DNA of 64,000 nt, taken from contig VZTI01004580.1 of assembly GCA_013397865.1 (NCBI GenBank), positions 789,185 to 853,184 of the forward strand. The letters run 5' to 3'. Below are positions 51,219-62,944 of the stretch, piece by piece. A program made the translations under genes and the position numbers. This DNA comes from Struthidea cinerea. Its lineage: Eukaryota; Chordata; Aves; Passeriformes; Corcoracidae. The notes under the pieces were generated by a model that saw only the letters and a list, made by a program, of their open reading frames with translations, searched no databases and was not told the DNA's origin. Every line of letters starts with the position of its first letter. Position 1 is the stretch's first letter.

Positions 51219-54200
51219 CTAAGATTTAAAAACAAACAAAAATGCAGCTGTTAATAGACAGCCATGGCAATTATACAGGAAAAAATTGCAGTGACATTCT
51301 GTGAATAAAAAACATTCTACAAATCTGGCAAAACCAGATGAGCCATTTGTACAGAAATAGAAAGAAGTACACAACAAACTAAGACAATGTAGACACAGTA
51401 TAAAGAAGACTTGATTGATTTCCCTGAGAGATGTTTTACTTGGGATGCTAAATAGTTTGAGGCACCTTTGCATCATCTTTGTAGAAGTTTGTTAGTTCAT
51501 TTTAAATATAACAGTTGGGATCATTTAGACTAAGATCATCTGAACTTAGATTGCAAGTTCTAACAAAAGAAGTTTCAACTTCAAGAACTGTAATTCTTCC
51601 CGTGTTCGTAACTTTATGATTCCACATTTAAAATGTGATTACCAGCAAAGTGCCTTCTACTACTTTCACACTTCACGGACCCAAAAACGTACTGCATCGA
51701 GGAGATGACAAGCCTAATTCTTCATGTGAACCAACACTGAATTATCATTGGTTAATAAGGATTCAACACTTTGGGTTTTTAAAATTGATTTTTTGAGTTA
51801 GGATCACAAACTGCACATGCACACATTTGTGAACCTCTGTCAACTCCTTAAATGTGTAAACAAAATAGATAAAAGGAAGTTAGCCAGAGTGGAAGAAAAA
51901 AACAGATGACAAACAAGAGTGAAAATGAACAGGGAAGAATCTGCCACTTTTAAGTTGCTATGCTCTATTTTCATATTCTGCTTCAATCACACCTTCTGTA
52001 TCACACACTTGTAGCTTGGGATAGTTAACCAATGCCATTCTGCATTCTGGTAATTGCTATTCAAAAAGTAACAAGTCCAGTGAAAGCTGAGTATCACACA
52101 GTCTGGACTGGATGAATTAATGTTTCCAGATTTCCTTGTGATATACAGACAGACTTGAACTCATACTAAGCCAATCAAGAAACAATTTCAACTGAGCTTT
52201 AAAATCCCTCTCAAAAGACGAAGAAAAATTAGCAGCTATTTATGATCAAGAATAACTTTTCCCTAGAAAATCAGTCGTGTATTGGACAACATAACTGATC
52301 AAAAGAAACTGCCACGGATCAGTTATTTTGAGACTCACTTTTTGTTCAGTGTGTGTGCGTGTGCGTGTGTGTGTGTACATCCATCCATTTTCCACATTTT
52401 AAAAGAAAAACAAATCAGTCACGATGACAAAAGAGCTGTAGCCATGTTCTTCTCTGTCCTCCTGGGCATGAGCAATGTCCTTCCAGAACACCAGAAGTTT
52501 CTTGTTATGGTGACATGCTACCAAGGGAGACTCAAAGGGTCTCTCCTGAAGCCCTGGGGAGCATCCATGTGACGTAAGTTACTGAGAAGGACTAGGATCA
52601 AGTCAGATCTTTCTTCACAGGTAATCTGCACATGGCCTCCAAGCCAATTTAAAATGCTCATTCCATTTACAATGCAACACATTACAAAACCTATTTCACC
52701 AATTCCTAATGATAGGGAACCAAATTCAGACACATGATAAACTCTGTGTGACCAACTCTTTTTAATGATGGTAATTCAAAAGGATTTTATAAGCCAAGTG
52801 TACAGAAATCTTCAGTGGATACTAAACTTGCTTAACCACAGGCAACAAACAGGTTGCATACTCAGGATTACTTGCCATGGATTAGTTGATCAGCATTTTC
52901 AGAAGACATAGAACTGTTAGGACATAACACACTTTGAAATTTGAAGCAGCTTTAATACCGATAAAACCTTGAAGATCTTGTATTACTGCAAAGCTACATT
53001 TTAGTTTTGCAAAACTTCACACTGACAAACCAATTACACAAAACACACTTGTCACCACATATTACAACAGGGAAAAAAAAACCAAACCCAAAAAACTGCT
53101 ATCAAAAACCCAGCCAGCCACAAAGACCTGCTACTGAGTTCTTTCTGCCATGCTACCACAAGCTGCATAAACACATCCAGCCTCGCAATTATAGGTTCTT
53201 ATGGAGGCTAATTTTGTTTCATGTCAGCCTTTACACTTTGGGGCTTGGTAAGCCCCAGCTAAATGCTAAGCCTCAGTTAAATGCTTTAGTAAAATTGCTC
53301 TGTATTTGGCAGCCTCAAAACCATCAGTACTTCATAGGAAAAACAAAAATTAGCCACTAACTAAAGGTTTCTCTTTTCAGATACAGAGTAGAACATTTTG
53401 CCAATAGATGCCTTACCAATCTCATTCGTAAGAGCTTTACTAACAACATCTTGGAGCAATGGGCACATAAAGAACATTCAGCTTTCCACAAAGGTACAAA
53501 AAGCAGTTAAAAAACCATCACCATGGTAATTTTTCAGTTAAGTTTAACTGCATATAGAGGAGATAAAATAAATGATTAAGGAAAACAAAACTCAAAACTC
53601 TTTTACCTTCAAAGACTTGATGATTGTTCTTGAGAAGTGTCTGCAGACCTCCATATTCACTTTTCAGCTTTTTTAAAGTCTCTTTATTTAAGTGTTCTGC
53701 CACTTCTCTCAAGGAAAGGCTTTCTGCAATAAAAAATGCTAGAGTTATTAAAAACTTTTGTATATAAAACCTTAACACAATTCAACTTCTATGTAAGGTA
53801 ATGATTATGAGCAGAATGTCTGAATTATCTACCAGTACTGCAGCAACTTTTTTCTCACAATATGATGTATGATATATGTTTTATATGTATATTGTCTGTA
53901 AAACAGTAGCTTCCATTTTACAGGACTCAGAATTTCCACAATAAGACAGACTTTTTATTTGCTCTACTTTTTTTTTTACAATACCATGTAAATTGCAATA
54001 ACCACTGTTTATAAGCATGTAGTTAGAAGACTTAGTAACATGACAAACTACAGTGAGTAAATAATAAAAACAGAAGGAGAAAAATGGAAAGATGGTAGAA
54101 GTGAGAACTGATGCTTCGACAATTAACAGCAACTTAACATTCTTTTTGTTCCTAAGCCTAAACTAAAAATTCCTAATCATGTTGCAACCTAATGGCACTT

Positions 54201-57200
54201 CGAAGCACTTCTCACACAACTCTTACAGAATTATAGCTATTTATTATGTTAATATTCTAAACCATAATATTGTCCCCAAACAGGGTAATGTTGTAGAGTT
54301 GTGGGTTTAGTTTGGTCTTAATAAAAATGGATTCTATAATAGTATTTAAGTGTAAACCAGGAAAAAACCTCACACCAATTTCAAAATATTCTTCTATGTG
54401 CAACAAAATATAGCAGGAAAAAAAACACCTTTGATTGCAACTGTACTGTTCTCAGTGTTTCCTAAAAATCTATTCACAAACATGTAAATTTGCTGGAAAA
54501 GACATGTTCTACCAGCTAAAGATAACGTAAAGGAAAGATAACCTCACCTCCTTGATTCCAGGTATTCGTACTTCCACCCTGTATATCAGAACATGATTTC
54601 TGGGGGGCTGAATTTAACAGCAAGTTGGCCACATTGAGAACCACTTCATCTACAAAATCCCGAGGGAGGGAAGCACAATTTCTGATTTGTTCTACTTTTT
54701 CTCTGGGTTGAAATCCAGGCATCCAAATAGTACAAGCTGTCTCAGTCTCATCTTCAGGAGGTTCTGAGCCTACTTCTTCACACAAACTATCACAGTGATC
54801 CTCATGCTTAAATCCAACCCGTCTGTCACACGTGGTCACAGCACAGGTCCGACGACTGTTAATAAACTGTGTTATCTGCTTGTCAATCACAGCATGTTCT
54901 GCAGGTGGATAGGTCCTGCTTTTCCCAATAAAGCTGACCTATTTTAGCAGAAACAGGTAAATCTCTATTAGAGTCCCATACTTACACCCAGCCCCACAAC
55001 CTCCACATGTTTAGGCAGGCTTCTCACTACCTATAGGACAATTCAACACCAACTCAATGCTCAGTAACATCTGAGAGGCTTTTAATTCTAGTTTTTGAAT
55101 ATTGGTGCACCAGAAGAAATCCAGTAAACAAATCATAATCCATCATGCTATACAATCACACAAAAATATTGTTCCTGACCCTCAGATTATTTAAAGCTGG
55201 ACACCTCTTCCTACTCTGAGAACATTTTACTTTGAATTTCACTGGACATGAAAAACAGTAAAATTAAGTACAAAAAACCAAGACAGGCAACTAGAAAAAT
55301 TAAGGCAAAAAATAAGGTTTTTTAAGTTTTCCATCACATATAGTGGTATAAGAGAAAATCATGAAACCTTTCATTCTTTCCTATTTTAGGACTGTACCTA
55401 TAACATTAGGAGTAGAATTCCCAAGAAAACAATGAGTACTTTTAGTCTCTTTTCAGAGCACACTGTATCAAGTAACGAAGCTGACTATGGTCTTATCTTA
55501 CAACAATAGCAATGAACATCCATATGCTTCAAACAGAGCAGATTAAAAAAAAAGAAAAAGACGAAAGTCCCACACAGGCCAAAATTACCCTTTTTGTTGA
55601 TGGAATTCTAAGGCAATCTTCTTCCACGTGAAAGCCACACGCAAATCCCACTTGGGCAACAAAGTCAAGATATTCTCTGTATTGAGTCTTCTTGCTTTGT
55701 CTTCGGCTGTATTTTCCATGGAAATCAAAGAAGCAGCATGGCAGCACGAAGTAGCAACATGAATAGGAAGACCTACAAGAAGGATAACAAACTGCTGAAC
55801 AGTAAGTTATTTCAGAAAACACAAAAAATTAACAACCTATCAGATAAAAGCAACAATTCAATTTTTTATTACTCAACAGAGCTTCATGCAATAATATTTA
55901 TAACTTCCTCTTTCAGTAGAACTATTAGTTTAATCAAAAATACCATTTCACAAAGTATTTGCTGTACCAAACTACTTTGCCAACTAAGTTTGCAAAAGTA
56001 AATCTCTAAATTACTGTTGCTGGTTGTAAAGAGGGCAACAGCTCAAGGGAAGGCAGAACCATAAGCTTTTATTTACAAGAACAAAAGCACAACAAAAAAA
56101 CAAACAACTGTTTCACATATAAGGAATTTAAAAACAGTTCTGGTTTTTGAATTTCAAAAGCAAAATGCTGCACTGAATTCTGTGCTTCTCCACAGAAAAA
56201 GAAACACTTTGTAAAAATAATTAAATTGCATCAAAAGTAGCCACTCTTACAAGCACAACAGGTATGGAACCAAAACTGACAGTTTTTACCAAGCCCACAT
56301 AGGTAATTATAGGGAGTTTGTTAGGTTTTTTTAATTCCTTCCATCCCACTCCCCCACCTCTTCTAAAATACCTAGCTGCAATTATAGGTATCCATGGTGT
56401 TAATTCATCTGAATGGTTTCCTATGAGCCAGTCAGTATCTGGAAAGAGATGACTGTCACCTGGAATGATTGTAGCTTCCTAAAAAACAAAACAACACAGT
56501 AAGTGAATCCTATCACAGGTTTTTTAATGGATTTTATTTAAAGCACTAAGCAATAATATAAAGTAATACCGGCTGACAAATACAAGGTGAAAGAGCACCA
56601 CAGACACCAACAATGTTTTCCTCAGGTAGCAATTTTTTATAGCTACAGAGAAGTAATTTAGCAACAAACACCCGCAAAACATTGGTCAGAAAAGAAGTGG
56701 AATAACAACTCTGATTAAGATATCTAGAATTTCAATATATATAAACAAATATCATACACTGAACTATGATTTCTTGCCAATCTCTTCCTGTCACTTGTAA
56801 GCCTAAACTCAGTTTTTCAGAAAGTCACTTAATTTGCTGTCTTGCAGCCTGTAGGACTCACACAGCAAATCATCAGAACACAGCTTCATTGTTATTTTCT
56901 CCTCCTTCACAGATGCTGCCCAAATTGAACCCTAGTATACAGAACACCACTCTTCACACACTATCATTCACATATAATAAAACAAATAATAACAAACAAA
57001 CAAAAAAAACCCTCCAAATAAAAGAAACAGGATGAATTCTTCATCCAGGCTAAATTCAAAAGTATAGAGTGCCTGTAATATTTGTGCCTCACAAATATGT
57101 TTTCTCACTTTGAACTAAGTTCAGCAAAGTACTGAAAGATATTGATACCATGGAAGTAGACACTCTTCCTTGAAAATGGGTATGAACATTAAAAGAATTA

Positions 57201-60200
57201 TTGGGCAAATTTGAAAAAAGTTTTAGATTTTAATTTCCACGGACCTTCAGGAAAAGTTCTGAAAGTTATGCCCATAATCTGTTTTTATATAGAAAATGTA
57301 TGTTTTAAGAGCTTAAAATTCACATATATATGCAAAGCAGTATCTATATAGGAATTAAAGAATAAAACAAAACAAAACCACTTATTAGGGAAGTCAGACC
57401 ATCTTGGTTACATTCCAAATCCCTCCTAAGGATCAATATGGTGATTATCATTCACTTAAAATTGTTCACTTTAAATACTACAGCTCATTTTTAGATATGC
57501 ATATACATTTCTAGATAATGAATGCAACAGGGTCCTTTTTGGCAGATTACTAGATGTTAAAGCACCAAGTCTTTGGCATTTTCTTAAGGTTGATTAAACA
57601 CATTACTCATACTTTGCATTTCAGTTTTGATCATTCAATTTCGGCATAGCATGAATTATCAGTGCCACACTGCCCATTTTGACAGTCACCCATAATCAAA
57701 TTTGTATTCACCATGTCTGACAGCAGTTTGGAGATACAGAGTGCCACCTGTTACATCCATTTACATTGCTAGCATTGTACTGAACATCACAGATGGCAAC
57801 ACCCACCCTGCAACTCATGCTGTAAGTAAAGATCCAAACAAAATTAGCTTCAGGGGTAACAACAGGCTGTGAGCAGGTGCTTTTTCCTTCTGTGGCTCCT
57901 ATGGCTACAGGAGCCTTGCAAAATCATTTCACCCTTCCTGTTCACTGTCTAGCTCCTTCCAGCATAAATCATCACTTTCCTCATATGCATATATTTTTAT
58001 ATATTTTTATTGTTTCTCTCTGGGCAAAGAAAGGCCCATGTAACACAAAGATAAAGAGACAATGCTGTTCAGCATGATCAGATGTGACCTAATGCAGTAC
58101 AACAGGAATGAAGGAGCACCACAGCTTGATGGTTTGGGTTGTTTGTTGAAGGTTTTCAGTAAGAACTGCTTGCAGACTGCAGCAAAGGAATATGGCAGTT
58201 TTGGCAACCTGTACCCAAAATGGCAGGGTGGCAAAGAGAAGGCTACACAACACTGAAATCTTCACCTCCCATCTGTGAAAACTGATGTTCTTTCACTAAT
58301 TTAAGTGTTACCATTCAAAGATATGTTGAATGAACTTTAAACAATACTACTAGAGAATAACTACAGGTGGAAAATTATTTTACTATATTGGGAGCTGACA
58401 ATTTTTGAGAACACAGTGAGAAATTTTAGACTCTGCAGAACAAGAAACCAGGAAAACCTCACCTCCAAAGGGCAACTGTTCATTGGCACCATGCCTTAAT
58501 GAGTATCAGATTAAGAACGCCTGGAATCAAAGTGAATGTTCCTGTGCTCAAATTATTCATAAAAATGCTTACATGGAACTTGAAATATAATCCTTTTTTC
58601 AGACTCATTTTTCTGTTCATTTTTAGAAGCTATTATTGCAATTATTTAGGTTGGCTCCTTTGAGGTTCAACAACAATTTTGTCCCCAAAACAGAACATAG
58701 CACTAGAAGGTCAGAATCACTTTCAAAAAAATACCCAAAATTATGAGTGGCGTCATTATCTTTTATGAGCTAGTGGTGCAAACAAAGCTGCTTAATATTG
58801 ATCCTCCATTAAAAAGAAAGCTTGTTTCATGGTGTGCACGTCTGTACATGCAGTAAGAAATCATGCCAGTGGTTCTTGGCTGAAAAATAAGCAAGTGGCA
58901 AATATGCAAGGGTACGATACAATATTTTTCTCATAATTCCCATTACAATGTACTTTACAGACCCCCAAGGGATATGGGTGGCATCATACCAAACCCATAG
59001 GTCATTTTAGACAACTGTCTGTAACCCAGTATGCTTCCTTACACTTGCATCAATACAACCTGAAACAATGAACAAATGAATAAATGTACATATCAGTAAG
59101 ACTGACGTATATTTGCATAATACCTCTAAATGTGTCTCTGGTCCATACATGTCCCATATTTTTCTTCTCCTCACATCAATTCCTCTGCCTGAATGCTGAC
59201 ATATTCGAACAACAAAAAGTCAGTTGAAGTACTACTTTTAGCAGACATTTTCAAACAGGCTCAGTAAAAGTACATATTAACATTGATTATTTCATTCATG
59301 CTAAAATTTAGACACGTAACAAAAACCAGCTTTGCCATTTCAGGCAGAGGCTGAATACTTTTAATTCCTTTCTTCTTTTTGAAATATGAAGGGAATTACA
59401 AGGAAACCTTAAGAATATATCTGGTTCAAAATTTTACCTGGGCACACCTACTGAGACTGCTCTTGAAAATCTGTATATCTACAAATGTAAAAGCAGAGGT
59501 ATTGATTTTTGGTTTGTTTGTTTGTTTTTAAACTATTAAAACCTTTCAAAAGCTGAGTACTACTGCAGCGCCCACAGGGCTCAAAGAAGAACACTGCTCT
59601 AAGCAGTCCTTAGTGGAGAACCACCTTTTACCACCACTGAAGCCCAAACACTTCTTCCCCTGTTTGAATTAAAGGGAAGAGGAAATAGGCTGGAAACTAA
59701 AGCAAGGAATGAAGAACGTGTAGTATTTGAAATTCAAGAACCTTCTGCTTAGTGCAGAACTAAGCAAAATCGATTACTAAAAAAAGGCTCATAAAACTCT
59801 CACAAGTTTTTTTTTTTGACAGTCAATGTTTGTCAGTACTGAATGAATGAAAAGTCCACAGGGAAACCAGCAGCTTTTATTAGACAAAATTTTTCTGGCC
59901 ACGCAAGAATAGAAACCGTGTGTTAGGAGAGCTTGGAACATTTCCCTACACCCCCAATGACATCTATTTTTTCTAATAAGAGATTTCATTTCCTCTACAA
60001 ATTTTCCCATGTTCTCCCAAAAGCAGAAAATGCAATTTTCTGGAACAGACAGACCCAACTTCAATGGGTTTTGTTTAGTCTCACTTTTTTCGTTGCTATT
60101 TCAGAAACAATGCCTCAAGAAACTGAATTATGCTGTTGCCACATTTTCACTCCCGAAAGTACAGTATGTTGTTAGGCATTTTCAATTAAGAAATCTTATA

Positions 60201-62944
60201 TATCTTTGAAAGGATTGCTTTCAAAGATATAGAAAAACATTTTCAGGACATCACAAGAAAAATTCAGTCTGGATAAAAATGAGTTCATGAACACATCTCG
60301 TGAGAGAGAATCTATGTCAAGATGCCACATTCCTTTCTGCAGAACTAAAATACACCATTACTTTTTCTTTTTCCTCTTTGTTTCTTGCCTCAGAGAAAAT
60401 AGCCTTGAATTTTAATAAAATGCACTAATAAAAATAGATAAATAAATGAAAGGTTTCTAGTGCTCTGGTACAATTTTCTGTTAGTAATTAGAGTGACAAA
60501 ATCCTATTTTAGCAACTTGAATTAATTTATTTTCTGGCTATTTGCATGCCAGATAAAAGGAAAGCATAACAAGAATACTGACTCTAGTTTTTAATGATTA
60601 TTTTAGAAAGCATTCTATTTACCCCTTCATTGTTTAGAATATGAACCAGCAGACCATTTCCACATCCAAGATCTACAAATGACTGCTTCTTAGTGAATCC
60701 TTTTTCCTTTCTCTCTTCTTCCCAGAGAATCTAAGACAAGAAAGCAAAACATATTAGAGTTCTGCTCTCAAGTTTCCTGATAAGAAAGCATCAAAAGTTA
60801 TTAGAGATGACAGGAGAAAGCTGGAAATGCAGATGTGGCAGAAACACTCACTGCACTCACAGGTAAAAAAAGAAAAACCAAAACCAAAAAGCCACTGTTT
60901 ATGGAGTGGGAAAAGAATTAAGTTGCAAAATATCAATAAGTTTCTAAGTGCTAAGCACATCCTCCACTCCCTTCCAAGTCACTGGGAGGTGAAATTAATC
61001 AGGGCTTTACCATTCTGGGCTAGAATGAGCATAAACGTAAAATAAGTTACTAAAACAATGGGTGCAAGAGAAGAATAGTGCAAGAGAAGTATTAAGTAAA
61101 CTTCAATAGTGTCTCTGCAAGTAACACCACAGATGCATTTATATCGACTGTATTAAAGAAAGCATTGATGGCAGAGCTGAAAATAAATATTCTTTGTAAT
61201 CACTTGGTGACATACTGGTACATGTAACATCCCTTTTTAGTGAACAAAGCAACAGTGTTACCTGGCAAATTAACTGCCCCAAATTCTACATCAGCTAAGA
61301 GACCCCAAAGCTTTTAGCCAAATTCTAGTCCCTGATATGTACATAAGTAGCTACTTTTACACAGATATGTAATTCATAATTAACAAGTGGATGTTTCTCT
61401 GCAGAGCATGGATTAATCTTTATCACTTTCCAACTCTTTTTCCTTCAATGAGAAGTTAGAGACCACACATTCATAATTCTGCACTGTTTTTTTTACTATG
61501 ACTACCAAAAACCCCGAAGAGTATTTAACTATGAAAATTAGTATTTGTAACATCGTCACTTTTGATTTCAGTTTGCTAGAGGGAAAGAAGCTGAAGATAA
61601 ACATAGGCTGATAATTTCATGGATTATGTTTTTAGATTTACCAATTATTGCATGTGGGCACACTAGGCAGTACCCTAGAAATCCCTAATTACCTCCTTCA
61701 CAGATCATACCTATCCTCCAATTCCTGCAGAGTTTTTCGCAACGCAAACCCAACAGCTACTTCCTTGGACATGCCCCTGGACAGTGGGTGGCCTCAATAT
61801 GATTGCAGAATAAAATTAGGTCACATGTAGATGCCATAAATCCATAATAACTTAACATTGAACCTGCCTGCTCTTAACCACCTGTGTAATGTACTTCTAA
61901 ACAATGAGTTTCATACACATCATATAGATAACTGAACATTTTGCACCAGGTTAGGTTATTAATACCATACTTAAAGTTTTCATTTATGTAAACTGCATAT
62001 TGAATGACTTGAATAACTTTCTGAAAACTACTGATATATTAGCTAACACATAATCACTGTAAACCAACATTCACATGCATAAAAATGTTATCACTCTTGT
62101 GGCTACAACTAAATTCCTAATTTTCAACATTGAATATTAAGACAGTGGTAAAAATGGTAAAGATGAGTCTATTACATAGATCTTTCCATAAGCCAGTATC
62201 TAAGGTTCTAAGGGGTTAAACACTTAATTATCAAAATAAATTAGTCCTCAATGAGTACTGCAAATGAGCTAACTTACTTACAAATACTGATTTAGGTAAG
62301 ATGCTACAAGTATAGCTCAAGGTAGACATGCTCTTACCACACCCTGGATGGCAGAAAAAAATATTTATGTGCCTACATATTGACACTGTATTTTGATGCC
62401 TTTTAAAAACCTGAAGTTTCTAGGAACTGCAGGCGGCAGAAGTTTCATAGAATCTTAAGTAGGTAGGTGCCTGAGAAAACTGCACCAAGCATTTATCTGC
62501 ATTCCTAGCATCTACAGGTGGCCTTATTACATTTGAAGATGGGATTTGAGCTGAAATTTTATCAGGGAAAGGCATAGCAGTGAAAAACCTTTAGTATAAA
62601 ATGAACAAGTAATAGAAAAATTTATAAAACAATCAATCCTAATCTCCAATTGGTCCATTTTACCACTTCTACACCTGTGCTTTTGGCTTTCTCACTTAGA
62701 AATAAATAAATCTTCTCTATATAGATGATAAATTTCCTGTGACAGAAAACTGCAAATCTTCATCATATCTTCACAAAGATGTTTTTGTTTACCTATGAAA
62801 TGATCTTCTTTAGGGAGGTTCTATTATTAGGAAATATAACCTTACAGCATATTATTAGGTAAAGCAGTTCCCTACCAGCAAGTAAGTGGCAATGGCAACA
62901 TCTTCATAAACAAATTTCTCAGCATCTGTCACTTCAGGCCACAC
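50986..62944 (-). CDS. TRMT44: TRMT44, partial (8 C-terminal coding exons): probable tRNA(Ser) uracil-44 2'-O-methyltransferase
   Basis: Eight exons join in frame on the minus strand: 62944-62876, 60730-60623, 59195-59124, 56478-56372, 55772-55589, 54938-54548, 53723-53607 and 51218-50986 (1281 nt, 426 aa plus stop). All introns between them are GT/AG. The protein matches vertebrate TRMT44 as I remember it. Numbered from the first visible residue, it has the SAM-binding motif FVDLGCGNG at 41-49, NHSDELTPW at 104-112, LPCCFFDF at about 128-135, RRQSKKTQYREYL at about 141-153, a variable acidic linker at about 200-290, and a C3H1 finger (C387, C397, C404, H408). Family knowledge: yeast Trm44 methylates the ribose of U44 in tRNA-Ser using SAM. 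Human TRMT44 is about 757 aa, so the N-terminal part and promoter lie beyond 64000. No frameshift or stop is seen, so the gene looks functional. Residue numbers refer only to the visible fragment. Confidence 0.95.
51219..53606 (-). other. TRMT44 last intron
   Basis: This 2.4-kb GT/AG intron lies between exons g and h. It contains a GT/GC microsatellite near 52349-52377 and an imperfect 18-bp tandem duplication at 53249-53284 (TAAGCC-CAG-TAAATGC type). No recognisable transposon or exon is seen. Confidence 0.8.
52349..52377. repeat. GT/GC microsatellite in the last TRMT44 intron
   Basis: Alternating GTGTGTGC/GTGTGT units, a purine-pyrimidine alternation that is likely length-polymorphic. Confidence 0.9.
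53607..53723 (-). CDS. TRMT44: TRMT44 exon g
   Basis: This 117-nt exon encodes ESLSLREVAEHLNKETLKKL and then YGGLQTLLKNNHQVFE. The block resembles a small helical DNA/RNA-binding-like module, with human counterpart RECGGLQTLLRNSHQVFQ. The split Glu codon is completed at the 5' end and one base of a Val codon is left at the 3' end. Confidence 0.94.
54548..54938 (-). CDS. TRMT44: TRMT44 exon f, variable linker
   Basis: This is the largest visible exon (391 nt). It opens with VSFIGKSRTYP, closing the methyltransferase fold, then runs through a poorly conserved acidic and Cys-containing linker. It returns to the conserved block PGFQPREKVEQIRNCASLPR and then DFVDEVVLNVANLLL. It leaves one base of a Glu codon for the next exon. 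The linker differs strongly from the human one, so homology rests on the two flanking blocks. Confidence 0.93.
55589..55772 (-). CDS. TRMT44: TRMT44 exon e
   Basis: This 184-nt exon completes the split Arg codon and encodes 61 further residues. It includes FVLPCCFFDFHGKYSRRQSK and, later, CGFHVEEDCLRIPSTKR. The LPCC-FFDF strand and the RRQSKKTQYREYL helix are signatures of TRMT44. The donor is AGG|GTAATT and the next exon continues in phase 0. A plus-strand open frame overlapping its upstream edge (55738-56001) is a shadow. Confidence 0.96.
56372..56478 (-). CDS. TRMT44: TRMT44 exon d
   Basis: This 107-nt exon (enters phase 0, leaves after two bases of an Arg codon) encodes PDTDWLIGNHSDELTPWIP, one of the most conserved blocks of the Trm44 family. 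The NHSDELTPW stretch occupies the motif IV region. The acceptor is a TTTTTTAG tract and the donor is CTAG|GTATTT. Confidence 0.95.
59124..59195 (-). CDS. TRMT44: TRMT44 exon c
   Basis: This 72-nt, phase 0-0 exon encodes 24 residues including GRGIDVRRRKIWDMYGPET, the strand and helix after motif I. The acidic D in GIDVRRR sits where class I enzymes bind the SAM ribose. The acceptor was chosen at TGTCAG|CATTCAG. A second AG lies 7 nt downstream but using it would break the frame, and the chosen site restores the conserved histidine seen in human. Confidence 0.93.
60199..60231. repeat. Perfect 14-bp inverted repeat with 5-nt loop (TRMT44 intron)
   Basis: TATATCTTTGAAAG and CTTTCAAAGATATA are exact reverse complements around GATTG. 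It lies in the intron between exons b and c. Confidence 0.9.
60623..60730 (-). CDS. TRMT44: TRMT44 exon b, SAM-binding motif I
   Basis: This 108-nt, phase 0-0 exon encodes 36 residues: a charged helix (LWEEERKEKG) followed by SFVDLGCGNGLLVHIL. The acidic-LGCGNG glycine loop is motif I of class I Rossmann-fold methyltransferases and should contact S-adenosylmethionine. The acceptor is CTTAG and the donor is GGG|GTAAAT. Confidence 0.95.
62876..62944 (-). CDS. TRMT44: TRMT44 exon a (first visible)
   Basis: This 69-nt, phase 0-0 exon encodes 23 residues beginning VWPEVTDAEKFVYED. The segment lies just before the methyltransferase fold in vertebrate TRMT44. The acceptor is a long T-run followed by CCTGAAG, and the donor is CTG|GTAGGG. 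The exon before it, which in human ends in a lysine-rich helix, was not found between 62945 and 64000 and is presumed to lie outside the window. Confidence 0.93.

Noticed and set aside
55738..56001. 87-codon plus-strand open frame
   Set aside because: It is antisense to the 5' part of a TRMT44 exon and its intron.
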